From: Psoroptes ovis
Lineage: Eukaryota > Arthropoda > Arachnida > Sarcoptiformes > Psoroptidae
Direction of reading: 5' to 3'
DNA: 64,000 bases
NCBI GenBank assembly: GCA_002943765.1
Contig: PQWQ01000007.1
Span: forward strand, 1,676,501-1,740,500
Positions 1-14,000 of the stretch are shown in pieces; the stretch's first letter is position 1; each line of letters begins with the position of its first letter. The position numbers and the translations under genes are program-made. Below the pieces are notes generated by a model. The model did no database searches. It saw only the letters and a list, made by a program, of their open reading frames with translations, and was not told the origin of the DNA.

Positions 1-34
1 CGATGTACTGACGTTTTATAATGACAATTAACGT

Positions 35-1453
35 TCATATTTGATCAAATGATGGCGGTGCTACATTATTTGATGATGATGAGGATGATGATGATGATTG
101 AGATGAAGATGTTGATGATAATGGATATACAGTGATTGGCTGTGTATTGCTCCTCACATATGGTGATGGACAATGTAAAGCTTCCTCATAATCAGGTGGT
201 TGATCTAGATATTCTTTAATGATCACATTTTCCGTTTTAAGTGACGGTATATTTAACGGAGTTGTTCGAAATGTTGGATGAACAGCCATCAGTGTACCTG
301 ATGATCCAAATATTTCCTGTAAAAATCGTACAGTCGCTGAGGATGATGATGACTGATTATTATTTGTTGTATTATTAAACATTGAATTTGCATTCGGATG
401 ATTTAACCAAAATGCTCGTGCATGGCTTATAAACATTTGTTTCCGTCTAATTTGTGTTGAATAGATTATCGATGTTAATATGATTGACAATCTTAGTAGT
501 AAACTCATTAAATTATTGGAAAAATTTGAACCATCCGATAAGGTTTTCAACGATGAAATGACTACGAGAATTGTGATTAGAGTTCATTTAATGAATCAAT
601 TAATTAATGAAATTAAAACTCAAAACTTACTCATACTGATGACTAAAGTTGTTGTAAATGCAATTGTTAAATGATAAAATTCACGATGTGCAGCATAAAA
701 TGCCATTATATAAAGAATGGATGTTAAAAAATTGACAGCAATCACTTGATCTAATTGTGTACGACTCATGAATGAAGATGAAAATGGATGATGTCTTTGA
801 TTTAGGTGACGATATAATGATTGTCCAGTTGTATCGATTGTCCATAAATGATTATCATTTTTCGAATCAATTGATTTTGAAACTGTTTTTGCCGTAGTTG
901 TTGTTATTGTCAATGGATTATTATCGAAAATAAGCGACGAATCAGTTGTTGTTGCAGTTCGTTCAAATTTAGGCTTTAATAGCCGATATTGTTGACGATA
1001 ATTATAATAAATTGATTCAGGTAATGATTTATATAAAACCATCATCATAATGACCATTGCAACTGAATAGGCAATAGCCACCAAAAGCATACCACAATAA
1101 AGACGTTTAATTTGTTTAAATGTATTTGGATCAAATAATAAATTACGATTAAAATTTAATATATTATTTGTTAAACTACTATTACGAGATCTACGATGAT
1201 GATGAGGATGAGCTGGACTGAGATTAACATCATTATCATCAGTATTATTTACATTAGTTTCACTCATTTGTATCGTAGTTGTTGATGCTGTTGCTGTTTC
1301 TGATGGTGTTTCACGTGATGATTGATTTAGATCTCTTATCGATGATTGATCATTATCAACAACATTGGTCGTTGCAGGTGAATCACAACGTTGATCACTA
1401 TGGCTCATGGCTGTGTTCGATTTTGATTCGCTTAAATTGTCGTTTGAATTCAT
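35..1453 (-). CDS. four-TM membrane protein with C-terminal PPxY motif
   Basis: Two exons, 1453-631 and 561-35, joined over a 69 bp intron (donor GTAAGT, acceptor TAG), give 449 aa. The polar N-terminus is rich in Ser, Thr and Asn. Four hydrophobic segments lie near residues 118-141, 237-256, 260-281 and 294-312. The cytosolic-looking tail carries PPDYEEAL at about 396-403, a PY motif of the kind bound by WW domains of Nedd4-type ubiquitin ligases, then a poly-Ser run. Four TM segments plus a PY tail recall LAPTM-like endosomal and lysosomal proteins, but I do not recognise the family and the resemblance is of layout only. The start is the first ATG of the open frame. Exon structure is well supported; function is inference from the PY motif. 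Confidence 0.75.
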
Positions 1454-4400
1454 TTTTTTTCAATTTTCAAAAATAAATCAAATGGTTTGATGAACAAACA
1501 AAGTGTTGATGGAAGAACAAATAACTCAAATGTTTGATTTAAAAATCAATTTGTTGAATGTTTTTTAAAGCTGATTACATGATTAAACACACAAACAAAC
1601 ACAAACGTATTCACAAATATATCAGTAGAAAAATTAACCAATTGGAAATAAATCAGTAGAAAAATGACAAATTCACAACAAACAATGAGGTTTAAACCAG
1701 TGAAATTTGAAATTTCAATTGAAATCGTTGCTGTTGTGGCTGTTGTTGTTGTCAAGTTATATAAACAATAATGGTAAATATAGGCATTTTTATCACCCCC
1801 ACCAAAATGTTAAACAAACAAAAAAACAATAAAATTATAAATTATGATTGATTAGTAATCATTGAAAATGGAGGAAAACATCTTCACAAACCATTCACAA
1901 TTCATCAATTATTGACAATTAACCATTCTTTAAGACAACAATCGATCGAAGAAGATCAACAACAATTGTCCACAATTGTTATGTATTCGTTTGAAGTACA
2001 ATTTACAATTTCGTTGATCATAGAATATGCGTAAAATCTCGAATATCAATGATTATATCACACACAATCATTCGATTGTTTGATCAATGGCTGGCAACAA
2101 ATACCTGGGTAAAAGTAGAAAAAAACGAATGAATATTTTCATTTACATCACCATCATCTTGATGATGATAGCATGATGATCATAAAATGGCTAAATTGAA
2201 AATAATGGTAAAATAAACGAAAAACGAAAATATCATTAAATTTAAATATTATGAAAAACAACAAATTTAAAAAATTAAACAAACAAAGACAACAAACAAA
2301 CAAGCATCGATGATGATGACAAAAAATACATTGAAAAACATTAAACATTGATTGAACAAGCAGTAAACAATGAATTGCGAATTGACATTGAAATCCATTT
2401 GAATACAATCACCCTTGTATAATTGTATGATGATGATGACGGTCGATCAATTGTATTGTTTGAATTGATTGTTGATTTGTAGTTGATGTACACGAATTAA
2501 GGAATATTTATGAATACTTTTGAATATTTTTGAAAATCGAGAATCCTCTTGTTGCTTTACGAAGAAAGGGAAAAAATTAATGATCATTTGTACATCTGGT
2601 ATACATGTCTTTGAACATTGAAAACATTCATTTACCTAAGACGATGATGATGATTATGAGTGATTCAAACTTCAAAGAACAGCTAAAAGCAAATAATCCT
2701 TTCCTCACAAGTACAACAAACATTGATGTACTCGAATCGAAATTCGAAAATTTCATTCATCAATGGATTCATTCATTCGTCAATCATCAATCAATCAATT
2801 TTTGATAAAAAAAATATGAAAAATGCTCGTCAATCATAATCAACAAATGATATCTGAGTGCATTATCATCAGAGAGGTTGTTGTTGTGGCTGTTTTCTTG
2901 TTGTTTCGATCGGTTTTCTTTCTTTATTTCTGGATGATACTGATGATGATAGCGATTTCAATGATAATTCACAAAACGATCAACGATTAATTGTACATCG
3001 ATCATGATGGTAATGATTCCTTAAAAGATTAAAAACAAACATTTAAATAAACAAAACAGAAATTTTCCTGCATTGATTTGTTGAAAATTTTTGTTCAAAT
3101 AATTATCATCATTAAAATGAATGAATTATCATGTAAATAAACGTAAACATAAACAAACGCGCATAAATAAACATACACAAGGCGGGTAGTTGAACTTGAA
3201 AATTTTTTCATTCATTCATTGATTTGAATTGATTTGCTTCGATTCATTCATTAATTACTTTAAAGTATTTGACTTTGTAATGATTTGTTTTGATGAATAT
3301 TCGATGTAAAACAAACGAACAATTTCAAAGAATTTCAATTTCAAAATGATCAAATATCATCGATTCTAAAAATCATGAATGGAATCGAAACACAACATCA
3401 AACGATCGGAATGGTTAAAACACACATGCTGAAACTGAATTGAAAATGAATGTGGAAAACAAATCAAAAATTGAAACAAATCAAAGAAAGGAAACACATA
3501 CAAACACACACACACACACACAACATGAATTTAATTTAGAACAAACGAACAAATATAAACGAATAAATGATTGAATCAAATGAATGAATGAATGTTGAAT
3601 GTTGAAAAAAACCTCGAAATAGAAACAAATTTTTTCATTTCACATTTCCACATTTAAAAATCAATATCAAACATCAAAAAAATTTCTCTTTTTGGCGATC
3701 CATTTCATGTAAGGCTTCAGCCAAATAATGTATGATAATAATGTTTTCATACATTTTTTCACAGTTAATCGATTGATTGTAATGATTTATTCATTTATTT
3801 GTGTGCATGCGAATGGATAAATATTTTAAATTATTGATGGTGTTGTTGATGATGATGATGATGATGGTGATGGTGGTCGTAGTAAATTAACTCGAAATTA
3901 ACAGCGAATAACTACATCAGCACCATCAACAACAGCAGCAACAGGATGTTCATATATAATAATTATGATTGTTGATTATAATTTAGTGAATTTAATTCAA
4001 ATCTACAGCTACACACAATGTTCAAGCATCAATTTAGCATTTATTCATATTAATCAAATAATGCAAGTGTTAATTTCAATTTTGAATTTTTAATCAATTT
4101 TGTTTTAATTATTTTGATTATTTGGAAAATTTTTCCGCTTTTTCACCATTATTTCGTTGATTAATTATGATCGCTTTTGTTCTAATATTGAAAATATCAT
4201 AAATTGAAATGGTGTTTATGCGTTTCTATGCAGCGATTGTTCACAAATTTCGAGTGGAAATTTGAAAATTTGATCAAATTGAATTAAATTTGATTCAATT
4301 CGACCCTCATATCAATGATTTTTGAACCACCGATTGATCGGTGTGATCAAATGGGAAATCCATCGTTGATCATCGTTAAGAAAATTATTGATATTGATTA

Positions 4401-7400
4401 TTGATTTTTAATTGATAGTTTCGATGATAATCGAATTATGCTGTTGCTGCTATTACAACAAAGATAGATGTGCATAAAACCCTTTCAAAAATCAATCGAT
4501 TCAAGGTCATTTATCGTTGATTTAAATTTAGAAATAAAAAAATATGAAATCATTATCAAACAGTTTGAAATAATGTAATCTAAAACATTCATCATTATCA
4601 CCATTGAATTAGAATCGATACTTTCATTTCATATCATTAATTCCGATATAAGTTTTTACATGGAAAATTTTAAGGAATAGAAATTATTACATGACAAGTT
4701 AATGTAATAATTATGTTTGTCATGATTTCCATTTTTTTTTTCATTGATTTTTCAATAATAATTCATTAATAATTATTATTCAATTTTGATAATATTTTTA
4801 ATTCAAATCAATGAAATTTAGGATAAAATGAAGAAAATGAGAATTTAATTGACACAAAGTGGAGAAATTTGAACATGTGTGTTTGTATTACTTTACTTAC
4901 GTTCAATCATTCAAGATCATCATTGAATTAATCATTGATTTCTTTGGAAAATAAAGATTGATTTGACGATTGATTTATATTAAATCGAATTGAAAAAAAA
5001 TCATTGATTCAGTTAATCACAGTTGAAGATTAATCTTGGAGAAATCTTGAAGATTTAATTGATTATAATTTCAAATTCTCAAATCGAATATATTTAAAAT
5101 CAAAGCGAATTTCGGATTTGATTTGTTGTGAAACAAAAAATGAATTTAAAATCACCAAATCATATCTCTCACCACTGAATATCACCCACGTTAATGATTT
5201 GACAATATTTCAACGAATAAAAATACAGCAGCTTTACAACTTAACCACTGAACAATATGCTCAATGAATCGTTCTGATCATCGAATATGATTCATTTTTA
5301 TATCGCTCTCTCTTGATGTATATGTTTGAATAAAGAAGAATAATAATAATTTGAATTAATTGCAATTCATTTCCATTTATTAAATTGATTTCAATTGTTT
5401 TTATTTTCATCATCTGTTTTTGACAAGTATCATCATATAGCAATAAATATGGAATGAATAGGCAAGCAACAAAAAACAATACTTGTGTTGATCAAAGTAT
5501 AGACCAATATTCAGTGTTTTGATCACTATTTATTATTATTTTTAGTTGCCAAGGTTGACCATCATCAAGATTGATGACCATCGTTGATATGGTGTTGAAT
5601 ATTTATTTTTATTCATTTATTTTTATCGATGCATGTCTAAACGAGGGAAATGATCACGAGTAAAATTAAATTAAAGGGTATTAGATTTGAAATGATGATT
5701 GACAGATAAGAAAATGAGAATTTTTTTCATTAATTAATTCAAGATTAATGAATAATGATTGATCATTACATTATGACTCTGCCACAAATTGTGTATTTGA
5801 ATTTTTCAGATTTAATGAATTATTAATTCAATATTGATTCACTTAATTCAATTGATAATACAAAGTGAATGGCCACTTCGGAATGGTAGCATTATCATGA
5901 TCGTCGTATGACATCTTTTGGAATTTTTATTTTCATCAATTCAGTCGATTCACGTGCTTATCACGAAGTTATTTGATTTAATTGAAATTCATCGACAATC
6001 TAAATGAAATGCATCATTTTATTAGTCTATCGATTCAAGAGATTAAACAAAAATACCATACAATCAATGATTCGAATGATTTACATGAAATCACCAATAG
6101 CTAATCATAGAAAAACAAACAAGAAATCATTGAACAACCTGAAAAAAAATCCTAAGGTTAAAATATAGTAAATTTCAAAAGGAAATGAACAAAATAACAA
6201 ATCATTAATCATATATTTTAAATGATTGATTAAAGTTCATTAAGTATTGCTTGAAATACATTGAGTCAAATTGAATCGATTGATCAATTTTGCCATTAAG
6301 AGTGGTTAATTTCATTTTGTTCATTCATTTGTAACCATTGGTATTTTGTATGTTTATGTTTTGTTCAATGACAAGTTTGTTTAAATTGAATCGAGTGGAA
6401 ATTTAGTCATATCATTTTGATCGTCAGGGGTTCTTTGTTTTTTTATGTTTGTTTGTTCCAGTAATAGTTCCACCAATCGTTCCACCGATCCACCATGAAT
6501 AATGATAGTTATTCGAATCGAAGGTCGTTTTAAATTTTTGCGGAAAAACTTCAAAAAAAAATTGAAAAACAAACAAACAATTGAATTCAATGCCAAATAA
6601 CCATCACCAATCATCGCCAATCGATTTTATTATTATCGATGATGATCATAAATCAATTGAATCAATTTTAGATGTAAAATTGCTCAAAAAATTCGCAAAT
6701 TATTCAATGATTTCTCCATCTTATGATGGTAGTATGGTGGTGGCGATGTGATAACAAACGAAACGAACGAATTAAATTATGATGATGAAAAATATCTAAT
6801 CAAAATCAAATCAAAATTCAATCACATTACAGATCAATGACATTGATAGTGTAATTGAAAATGAACATATTTGAGATTGAAAAAAAAATTAACGAAAAAA
6901 AATCATTAAATACGATTATCATTTCACATTTTTCTCGAAAATATTTTCAAAGATGTTTTTGAAGATCATTCATTCATTGATTCAATTTATTCATTAATAA
7001 TTTGAAATCAATTTAAAATCAACAAATCAATGATCAATAGTCGCAGGCTTCGAGCTACATTTAGTATTAGTATTAATTTTTCATTACCATTCATTGATGA
7101 TAATTATAATTATTAATTGTCATTGATTCGAATTATTATTACAAGATTTTACAATATTTTCAATTAATAATTATTACAAGGATATCATTTGAAAAACTTG
7201 GGACTAATTTTCGAATTAGATTATTGATTCGATCAATTTAATTTGATCGTATTGATGATGATGATGAATGTCATACTATGGCGTTGATATCAATATTACC
7301 ATCATTCGTTGTTGTTGTCATAGTACTGGTAAATCAATGGAAATTCGAGTAAAAAAGTTAATAAATTTATAAAAATTCTTGCATTTTTCTTTAATTCACG

Positions 7401-8445
7401 TATAGTCAAATAAATAATAATAATAATAATAATGATGATAATAATAATACTTTGGAATTATATAAAAAAATGATACAAATATATTTATATTAATATATTA
7501 ATTAGATTGGATTTGATTAATTATGTTTTTTTTTCATCGAAACCATTCACCAATGATTAAAATTAATTGTTTCGATTGAGCCAATTCGTTTGATAATTTT
7601 ACAGAAATTTCAATTTCTTCAATTTTGAATAAAGAATTAAGGAATTCATGATAAGAACTTCAAGCATATTTTGCTTCTTCTTGTGAAATTATCTTTGATT
7701 TTGTCGTTTTCAATGTTGATGATGATCATTTATTTATACAAAAAACAGGTGTTCAAAGGTGTATTATAGTCGTGTATTAGGTGTATGATGGGCGTATGTC
7801 CATGTTTGATAATAATGATGCGATTGAGATCTTAATTAAAGAAATAAATTAATTACAAATTTAAAAAAAAAATTAATTTGTTTTCAAGTGAATCGGAAAG
7901 AAAGGATTGAAAGATTAGATCAAGAATTCATGAATTCGTTTGGTAATTGATGTGATATCTTGATTTGATTTTTTGTGATTGATTAATTGAAATAAATTAA
8001 ATTAAATTTGATAATAAGAAATAATTACAAAAACAACATGTATGGAATGTATTGTTTTTAATGCTCGTTTATGTATGTGCGATACATGTATTTTTATATC
8101 AGAATTAATTCAAATTTATAAATGGAATATTTAGGTTTGTAGATTAATAATAAGAATCATCATGTTTTGTTTCGTTTTATATGAAATACAAAATCAAAAA
8201 TATATAAATCATTAATTTGTTTTTTTTTCTTTTTTGTTTTTCAAAATAAAAATATAAAATGTTTCATTTGAAATAATAATGATGATGAATGATAAATTAT
8301 GTGAGTGAATGATCGATAGATTGATTGATTGATTGTATGCATATTTTCGGATTTGTAAATGAAGCAAAATGATATTAATGATGATATGATGCAATTAAAT
8401 GGATAATGATCATGATATTCGAAATATTTCATTCAATTTCTAATA
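1454..8445. other. about 7 kb without a supported gene
   Basis: AT-rich DNA with ATG/CAT trinucleotide runs, CA repeats near 3508 and AAT runs near 7410. Short open frames here (for example 2605-2805 on plus and 6381-6620 on minus) lack splice partners, recognisable domains or codon bias. It separates two minus-strand genes and should hold the 5' flank of the 35-1453 gene and the 3' UTR and flank of the KLF gene. No tRNA, rRNA or transposon coding sequence was seen. Confidence 0.6.
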
Positions 8446-10803
8446 TCATGCTTCATTTTCCAATTTAATCGCTGCTTTAGATTGTAATGAATGAATTTGA
8501 GAATGTGATAATTGATGATGATGATCATTATTATTATCAATTAATAAATTGGAATTATTATTATTATTATCACTTGACGTCGTATTTGATGATATTGGTG
8601 TGGTTGAAGCATTTTTTATTGTCATCGTAACTTGTGGTTGCATTGATGATAATTGTTGTTGTTGTTGTTGTTGCTGCTGCTGTTGCTGTTGTGAACCGGC
8701 CATTCTTGATGTTTTGATTATGTGACGTACATCAAAATTATCGGGTAATTCTTGTCGATGAACACGTAAATGTTTACTTAGATGATCTGATCTTGAAAAA
8801 CCTTTCGAACAAAATGGACATAGATGTGTTTTCTCTCCAGTATGTGATCGTTTATGTCTGGATAATTCATCTGACCTAGAAAATCTCCAACCACATTGTG
8901 GCCAATCACATGCATATGGTTTTTCTCCTATTATCGAAAGTGTTAATCGAAAATTAATGAAAAATATCAAAAAATATGGACATGATCGAACCTGTATGCC
9001 TTCTCATATGTGCAGTTAAATGACTGGATTTTGTATAAGCAGCATTGCACGATGGCACCGGACATACATAATTGCGTGGCGAAATACTTGGATAAACTAT
9101 TGTAATATTATTATTATTTGTTTTCGTCGTTTTTGCATTAGCTGTTGATATTGTTTTCACAGTTTGAAATTGTGATTGATTATTCTGTAGTTGTTGGTGT
9201 TGTCTATTATTATTTGATCGTGATTCTGTTTGTCGTTGTATCAACAAATTGCCTGACTGTAATTGCTGAGCATTTAAAATTCTCATTCGTTTATTATTCA
9301 ACGCTGTAGAACCACCACCACCACCACCAGTTACGGTAACTGATAATTGAGGATTACTATTCAAATGATTATTACTTGATGATGATGATGATGAATTTAT
9401 TAACATGAGATTTGCTGATGATTGAGGCGATGAATTGATCGTAATCACTCTGTATTTTTGAATGGAAAACAATGTTAATGCAAGGGTAACATATTCCATT
9501 AAAAATGACGTACTTTTTTGGTTGATCCATATTATTGTTATTTGTTCGTTTACGACTTCCACCATTGGTGGTAATACTAACAGAGATTTGTTGAGAGCCT
9601 ACACAAAAAAAAATGAATAAAATTATTTAAATCAAAAGTAAAAATATCAAATAAAAGGTATTTACCATTAGTTATTAAATGATTATTTGAGATCTTGTTA
9701 TTATTGTTCGAATTGGACATACAATGATTATCAACCAATTGTGATGGATCAACCAACGAATGATTATCACCATCATCATCATCATCTTCATCGTCATCTT
9801 CAATCATATTATCTTCACCGATACCAACATCTTGATGCGTTGTCATTAATAAACTTGTCGAATGTTGATTTTGTGATGAACCATCGGTAGCAAGTCCATC
9901 GTATACGCCTTCATCATCACCATCATCATCATCATCGTCGTCATCTTCATCATCATCATCATCATTGATAGTTTGACCATCGTTTCCACCTGTACCATCA
10001 ATCGAATGTAAAGAAAATGTAGATTGTTGATGCTCCAAATTATTATTATTATTATTATTATTATTACTGATTTGTTGATTTGAATTGGAATTATTAGTCG
10101 ATGAATTATTATTCAAAATGGAATTATTATCATTAACATTAGTATTATTACCACGCATGGCCGCTTCACGTACCAACATCACAGCTGTCATCGTGAATTG
10201 TTGTTCTAATTCATTGACATGAAGATCCAAATGTTTACGCAATGCATTTGCACTGGTAAAACTTTCTTGACAACCGTTCCAACAACAAGGGAACATTTGT
10301 GTTGTCGTCGTATAATGTACGGAATTCGGTAAATGTTCAATAAATTGATTATTTGTATTTTTAAATGTCATTCGACAATTATTTAATGTTGATTGTTGCG
10401 GTTGTCGTTGTTTATGTTGTTGTTGAGATTTTTCTACAACTATATTGGTTAATTTTTTCAATTTAATAATTTTTGATAATTTGATTTGATTTAAATTATT
10501 ATTATTAGTGCTTTTACTGCCACCACCAACGACAGTAATCGTAGATGATGAACCACCTGTTGCTTGAATCAAATTCAAATCGATACAATTTTTATTATCT
10601 TGTAATTTTTGCAGTATTAATTGATTATTTATATTTTTAAATTTGATATCAGAATTTATTGATAGCTGTTTTGGTCGATTTTGATTATCAATAATATAAC
10701 GATTTGTACAATTTTTTTGAAATAATTTCAATTGTTGATGTTGATGCTGTTGAATTTGTTGCTTTTGTTGTCGTCGAACCGAATAATTTGAATCTGAAGT
10801 CAT
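8446..10803 (-). CDS. Krüppel-like zinc-finger transcription factor, KLF15-like
   Basis: Four exons (10803-9666, 9598-9514, 9449-8992, 8927-8446) with introns of 64-67 bp give 720 aa in frame. The C-terminus has the KLF/Sp trio of C2H2 fingers at about 537-559, 567-589 and 597-617 with TGEK linkers; such factors bind GC/CACCC boxes in the nucleus. Finger 2 contains GWRFSRSDELSRH and finger 3 SDHLSKH, which resemble KLF15 more than KLF9/10/13 or Sp. An extra C2H2 finger (C-x4-C-x12-H-x3-H) lies at about 173-195, far from the trio. The N-terminal half is Gln/Asn-rich, with a long Asp/Glu run and other acidic blocks that could act as activation or regulatory regions. The start is the first in-frame ATG; more upstream open frame to about 10920 has no ATG, so a 5' non-coding exon is possible. 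Confidence 0.88.
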
Positions 10804-11065
10804 TATAACATGTGAACAGCAACCAACAACAACATCATCACCATTGGCTATTGTGTTAATAATTGTCGTTGTTGCTGATGATGATGTTTTTTTTGTTTCA
10901 ATATTTATTATTAGCAGCAAAACTATACAATTAACAATTCGAAATTTTACTTTACGATTGATTGATTGATTGATCGATCAATTGATTTTTTTCTTCAAAT
11001 CAAAAATTCTTAAAACAAAATAAGCAAAATGTTTCAATATTTGATTTGGGTGTTGGCTGGTTATT

Positions 11066-11092
11066 GTCGTCGTCGTCGTCGTCGTCGTCGTC
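11066..11092. repeat. (GTC)9 microsatellite
   Basis: Nine perfect GTC units. This is a two-thirds G+C trinucleotide, containing CpG in every unit, in an otherwise strongly AT-rich flank about 260 bp upstream of the KLF-like start codon. Confidence 0.95.
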
Positions 11093-14000
11093 GCCTGTCT
11101 ATATTCTTCACAATAACAATTGTCCTTGTTGATATTTCTTATTCATCATAATCATCAAATTTTTAGAAAATTTTTTTTTTGAACCACCAAAAAAATATTG
11201 GACAAGCAAAATATTGAATATTTTTGCGTTAAAAATTCAATGATATTCAATTTCAGTTTTTCCGAACAACAAACTTTGAACAATTTGAGCTCAGGTAAAC
11301 ATTAATATAATCATCAACATTTTGAACAAAATACAAACGAAGAAAATTTTGTGGTAGATTTTCAACTTTTTTTTTTAGTTGTTGTAGGCGTAACTGCAAA
11401 ATAATAATAATAATAATATTTAGATATTCGGGCGTTTCAACAAAATTTTTTTTCGTGAAAAAAAAAGTTGTAATTTCGATCACATTATTTGGTTGTTGTT
11501 ATTGTTGTTGTTGTTATATTCGATTATTCAAGATCATCATCATTCATTTAATATTATTAATTTACCATTATATTTGTCGATTTTTTTTTTGAATTGAATT
11601 GGAATTATCGAAATTGAATGATGAATTAAAATTCTGAAATTTTTTTTTTGAAAAAGATTATACGAGAGGCGTTGTTGGCATATTAATATTAATAATAATA
11701 ATAATATTTATTTATAATGAATATATCTTCATGTATAATAATAATATCAATATTTTGAATTCATTATTGTATTTGTCAAAATGTCTTGAATGTCATGAAT
11801 TATATTTCAATTCTTTTCTTGAAAAAAAACAAAAAACAAAAAAATAATGATGATCCGGAATTGTGAGTCAAGTGAGTGCGATTTAAATGTCTAAAATGAA
11901 ATAAAATTAAAACAAAGAATTAATGTATGTTACAATTGATGATGGTAAATCATTATCTAATTGGAATTATTTCTTATCGCTCATTCTTATCGTTTAATTT
12001 GACTATATAAATATTCTAAACGGTACAAATACCTGTTGTTATAAATACTATTTATAATGAATCCGAATTCAATCAATTTATTAAATACAATTAATTAATA
12101 AACAACCAAAAAATAAAAAACTAATCAACAACTTGTAATCAAAATTTTTTGAGCATAAAAAATTTCTTAACATTCTTCTATTCTTCCAAAAACAACAACA
12201 ACAACAACAACACTCTGAAATTCACAAATTGACAATGATTTTCAATGATCAATAACACAATCATCATCATTTGTTAATGGAGAGAATTTTTTTTTGTCAA
12301 ATTTTGAAAAATTTCTGTTGAAAAAACTAAAAACAACAAATGAATTAATAAAATGATTAATGAATATTCTTCTTTTTATTCGAAGATTTGCTTGTTGTTG
12401 TCATTATCTGTTGCAGACAAGAGTGCAGACAAATTTTTTCAGCAAAATTGAACGAAAAACGACTGAAACAAATGGGAAAAATCGACTGAAAACTAAAACA
12501 AAATCAATCATCGATCAACTATGAATACACACATATTAATGTTCAGGCAAATAATAATTCGAACAATAAATTCAAAACAAAACAAATTCAAACAATAATT
12601 CAACAACTTTTATCCCCAAAAAAAATGAATGAAAATTTTTGCTGTAACTAAGTCATTGAAAAAAAATGGCGAATTGAAATTCAAATCGAATTGAAGCACA
12701 CACCAACGCCCATACAATATTTTGCAGCAAAAAAAAAATTCACGAAATTTGCATCAATTTTCGAGGTAAATCAAAGCCGATGAATGAATTAAGAAAACAA
12801 TCCAAAGAATATCAAAGATATTCAAAGTTTAAAAAAATCTTAATTCAAAAAATTTGCAAAAACTTGAAGGGTCTTCGAATAGGTGGACAGCAGAAGCAAC
12901 TTGCTGTCCAACGATTTGAATACATGGAAACAATGCAACAATAATTCATGTTGCCACACCTAACATTGATTTGAAGAATGAAGTAACGCCGCCAAAATAA
13001 CAAAGATAATGAATTACCTATGGAAAACAAACTGTGATTAACAACCAACCATTCTTTGAATTGCTGCAGCAACACCACCACATTCAAATCATCATCATGA
13101 TCGTCATCGACGATATTACTAATTTAAATCACATTCATAAATAAAGCGAGAGAGACATGAATGAATTCACGGGCAACAAATGGAAACAGTGAGATGGTAA
13201 ATGGACATCATTCATCAAAGATGAATGATTGAAAAATAAGAAAATTGGAAAACAAGATTCAAACTGGCCATTATCGGCCACCACCATCACCGCGGCCATT
13301 ACCGCCGACACCACCTTTACCAACACCACCACCAACAACACTGATGTGCCGCAAAACACCACTTTTAATTCAACTTTTTCCATTCAAATTGAGCTTGAAC
13401 TGAATATTGAAATATCGAAATTTTCAGAATGGTGGAAAAAACACCACGCCACACTAAAAAAAATACACCACCACGACCATCATTTATTTACCATCATTGA
13501 TCATTCATTCATTTTTTGATTCAAACAATTTTACATTCATACATATTCGAACATACAAAAATATACACAAAAGACGCTCACACCCATCAAATATCATCAA
13601 TGATCGTCAATAACATTAATGGTAATAATAATGATAGCAATAATAACAATCAAATAATCATCACACACACAACACAACAAAATTATGGAAAAAACAATCC
13701 CAAAAACAAATGTAAGATCATCAACAATATTAATAATAATGAAATCAAATCAAATATCAAAAAATTAAATATATCATCATCATCATCATCATACTAATCA
13801 TATTCATTTCATTGAATGACCATTGAAATATTTTGAAGAAAAAAATTCTAATCAAATCACATTAAGAACTTGAAAATTAATTTGAGCATTCATTCATTTG
13901 AATCAAATCATTGATCATTTGAGTTTCAAAAAACTTCCAAATGGTCTCCAGAGGGTGAACGCCCATCATTTTTTTGGGACATTTTTCACTGAATATTCTT

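Noticed and set aside
6381..6620. 79-aa minus-strand frame
   Set aside because: Composition follows local AT content, no family features, isolated in a 7 kb gene-free stretch.
13229..13797. Thr/Asn-rich open frames
   Set aside because: Simple-sequence translation of ACC, AAT and ATC runs, with no splice partner or domain.
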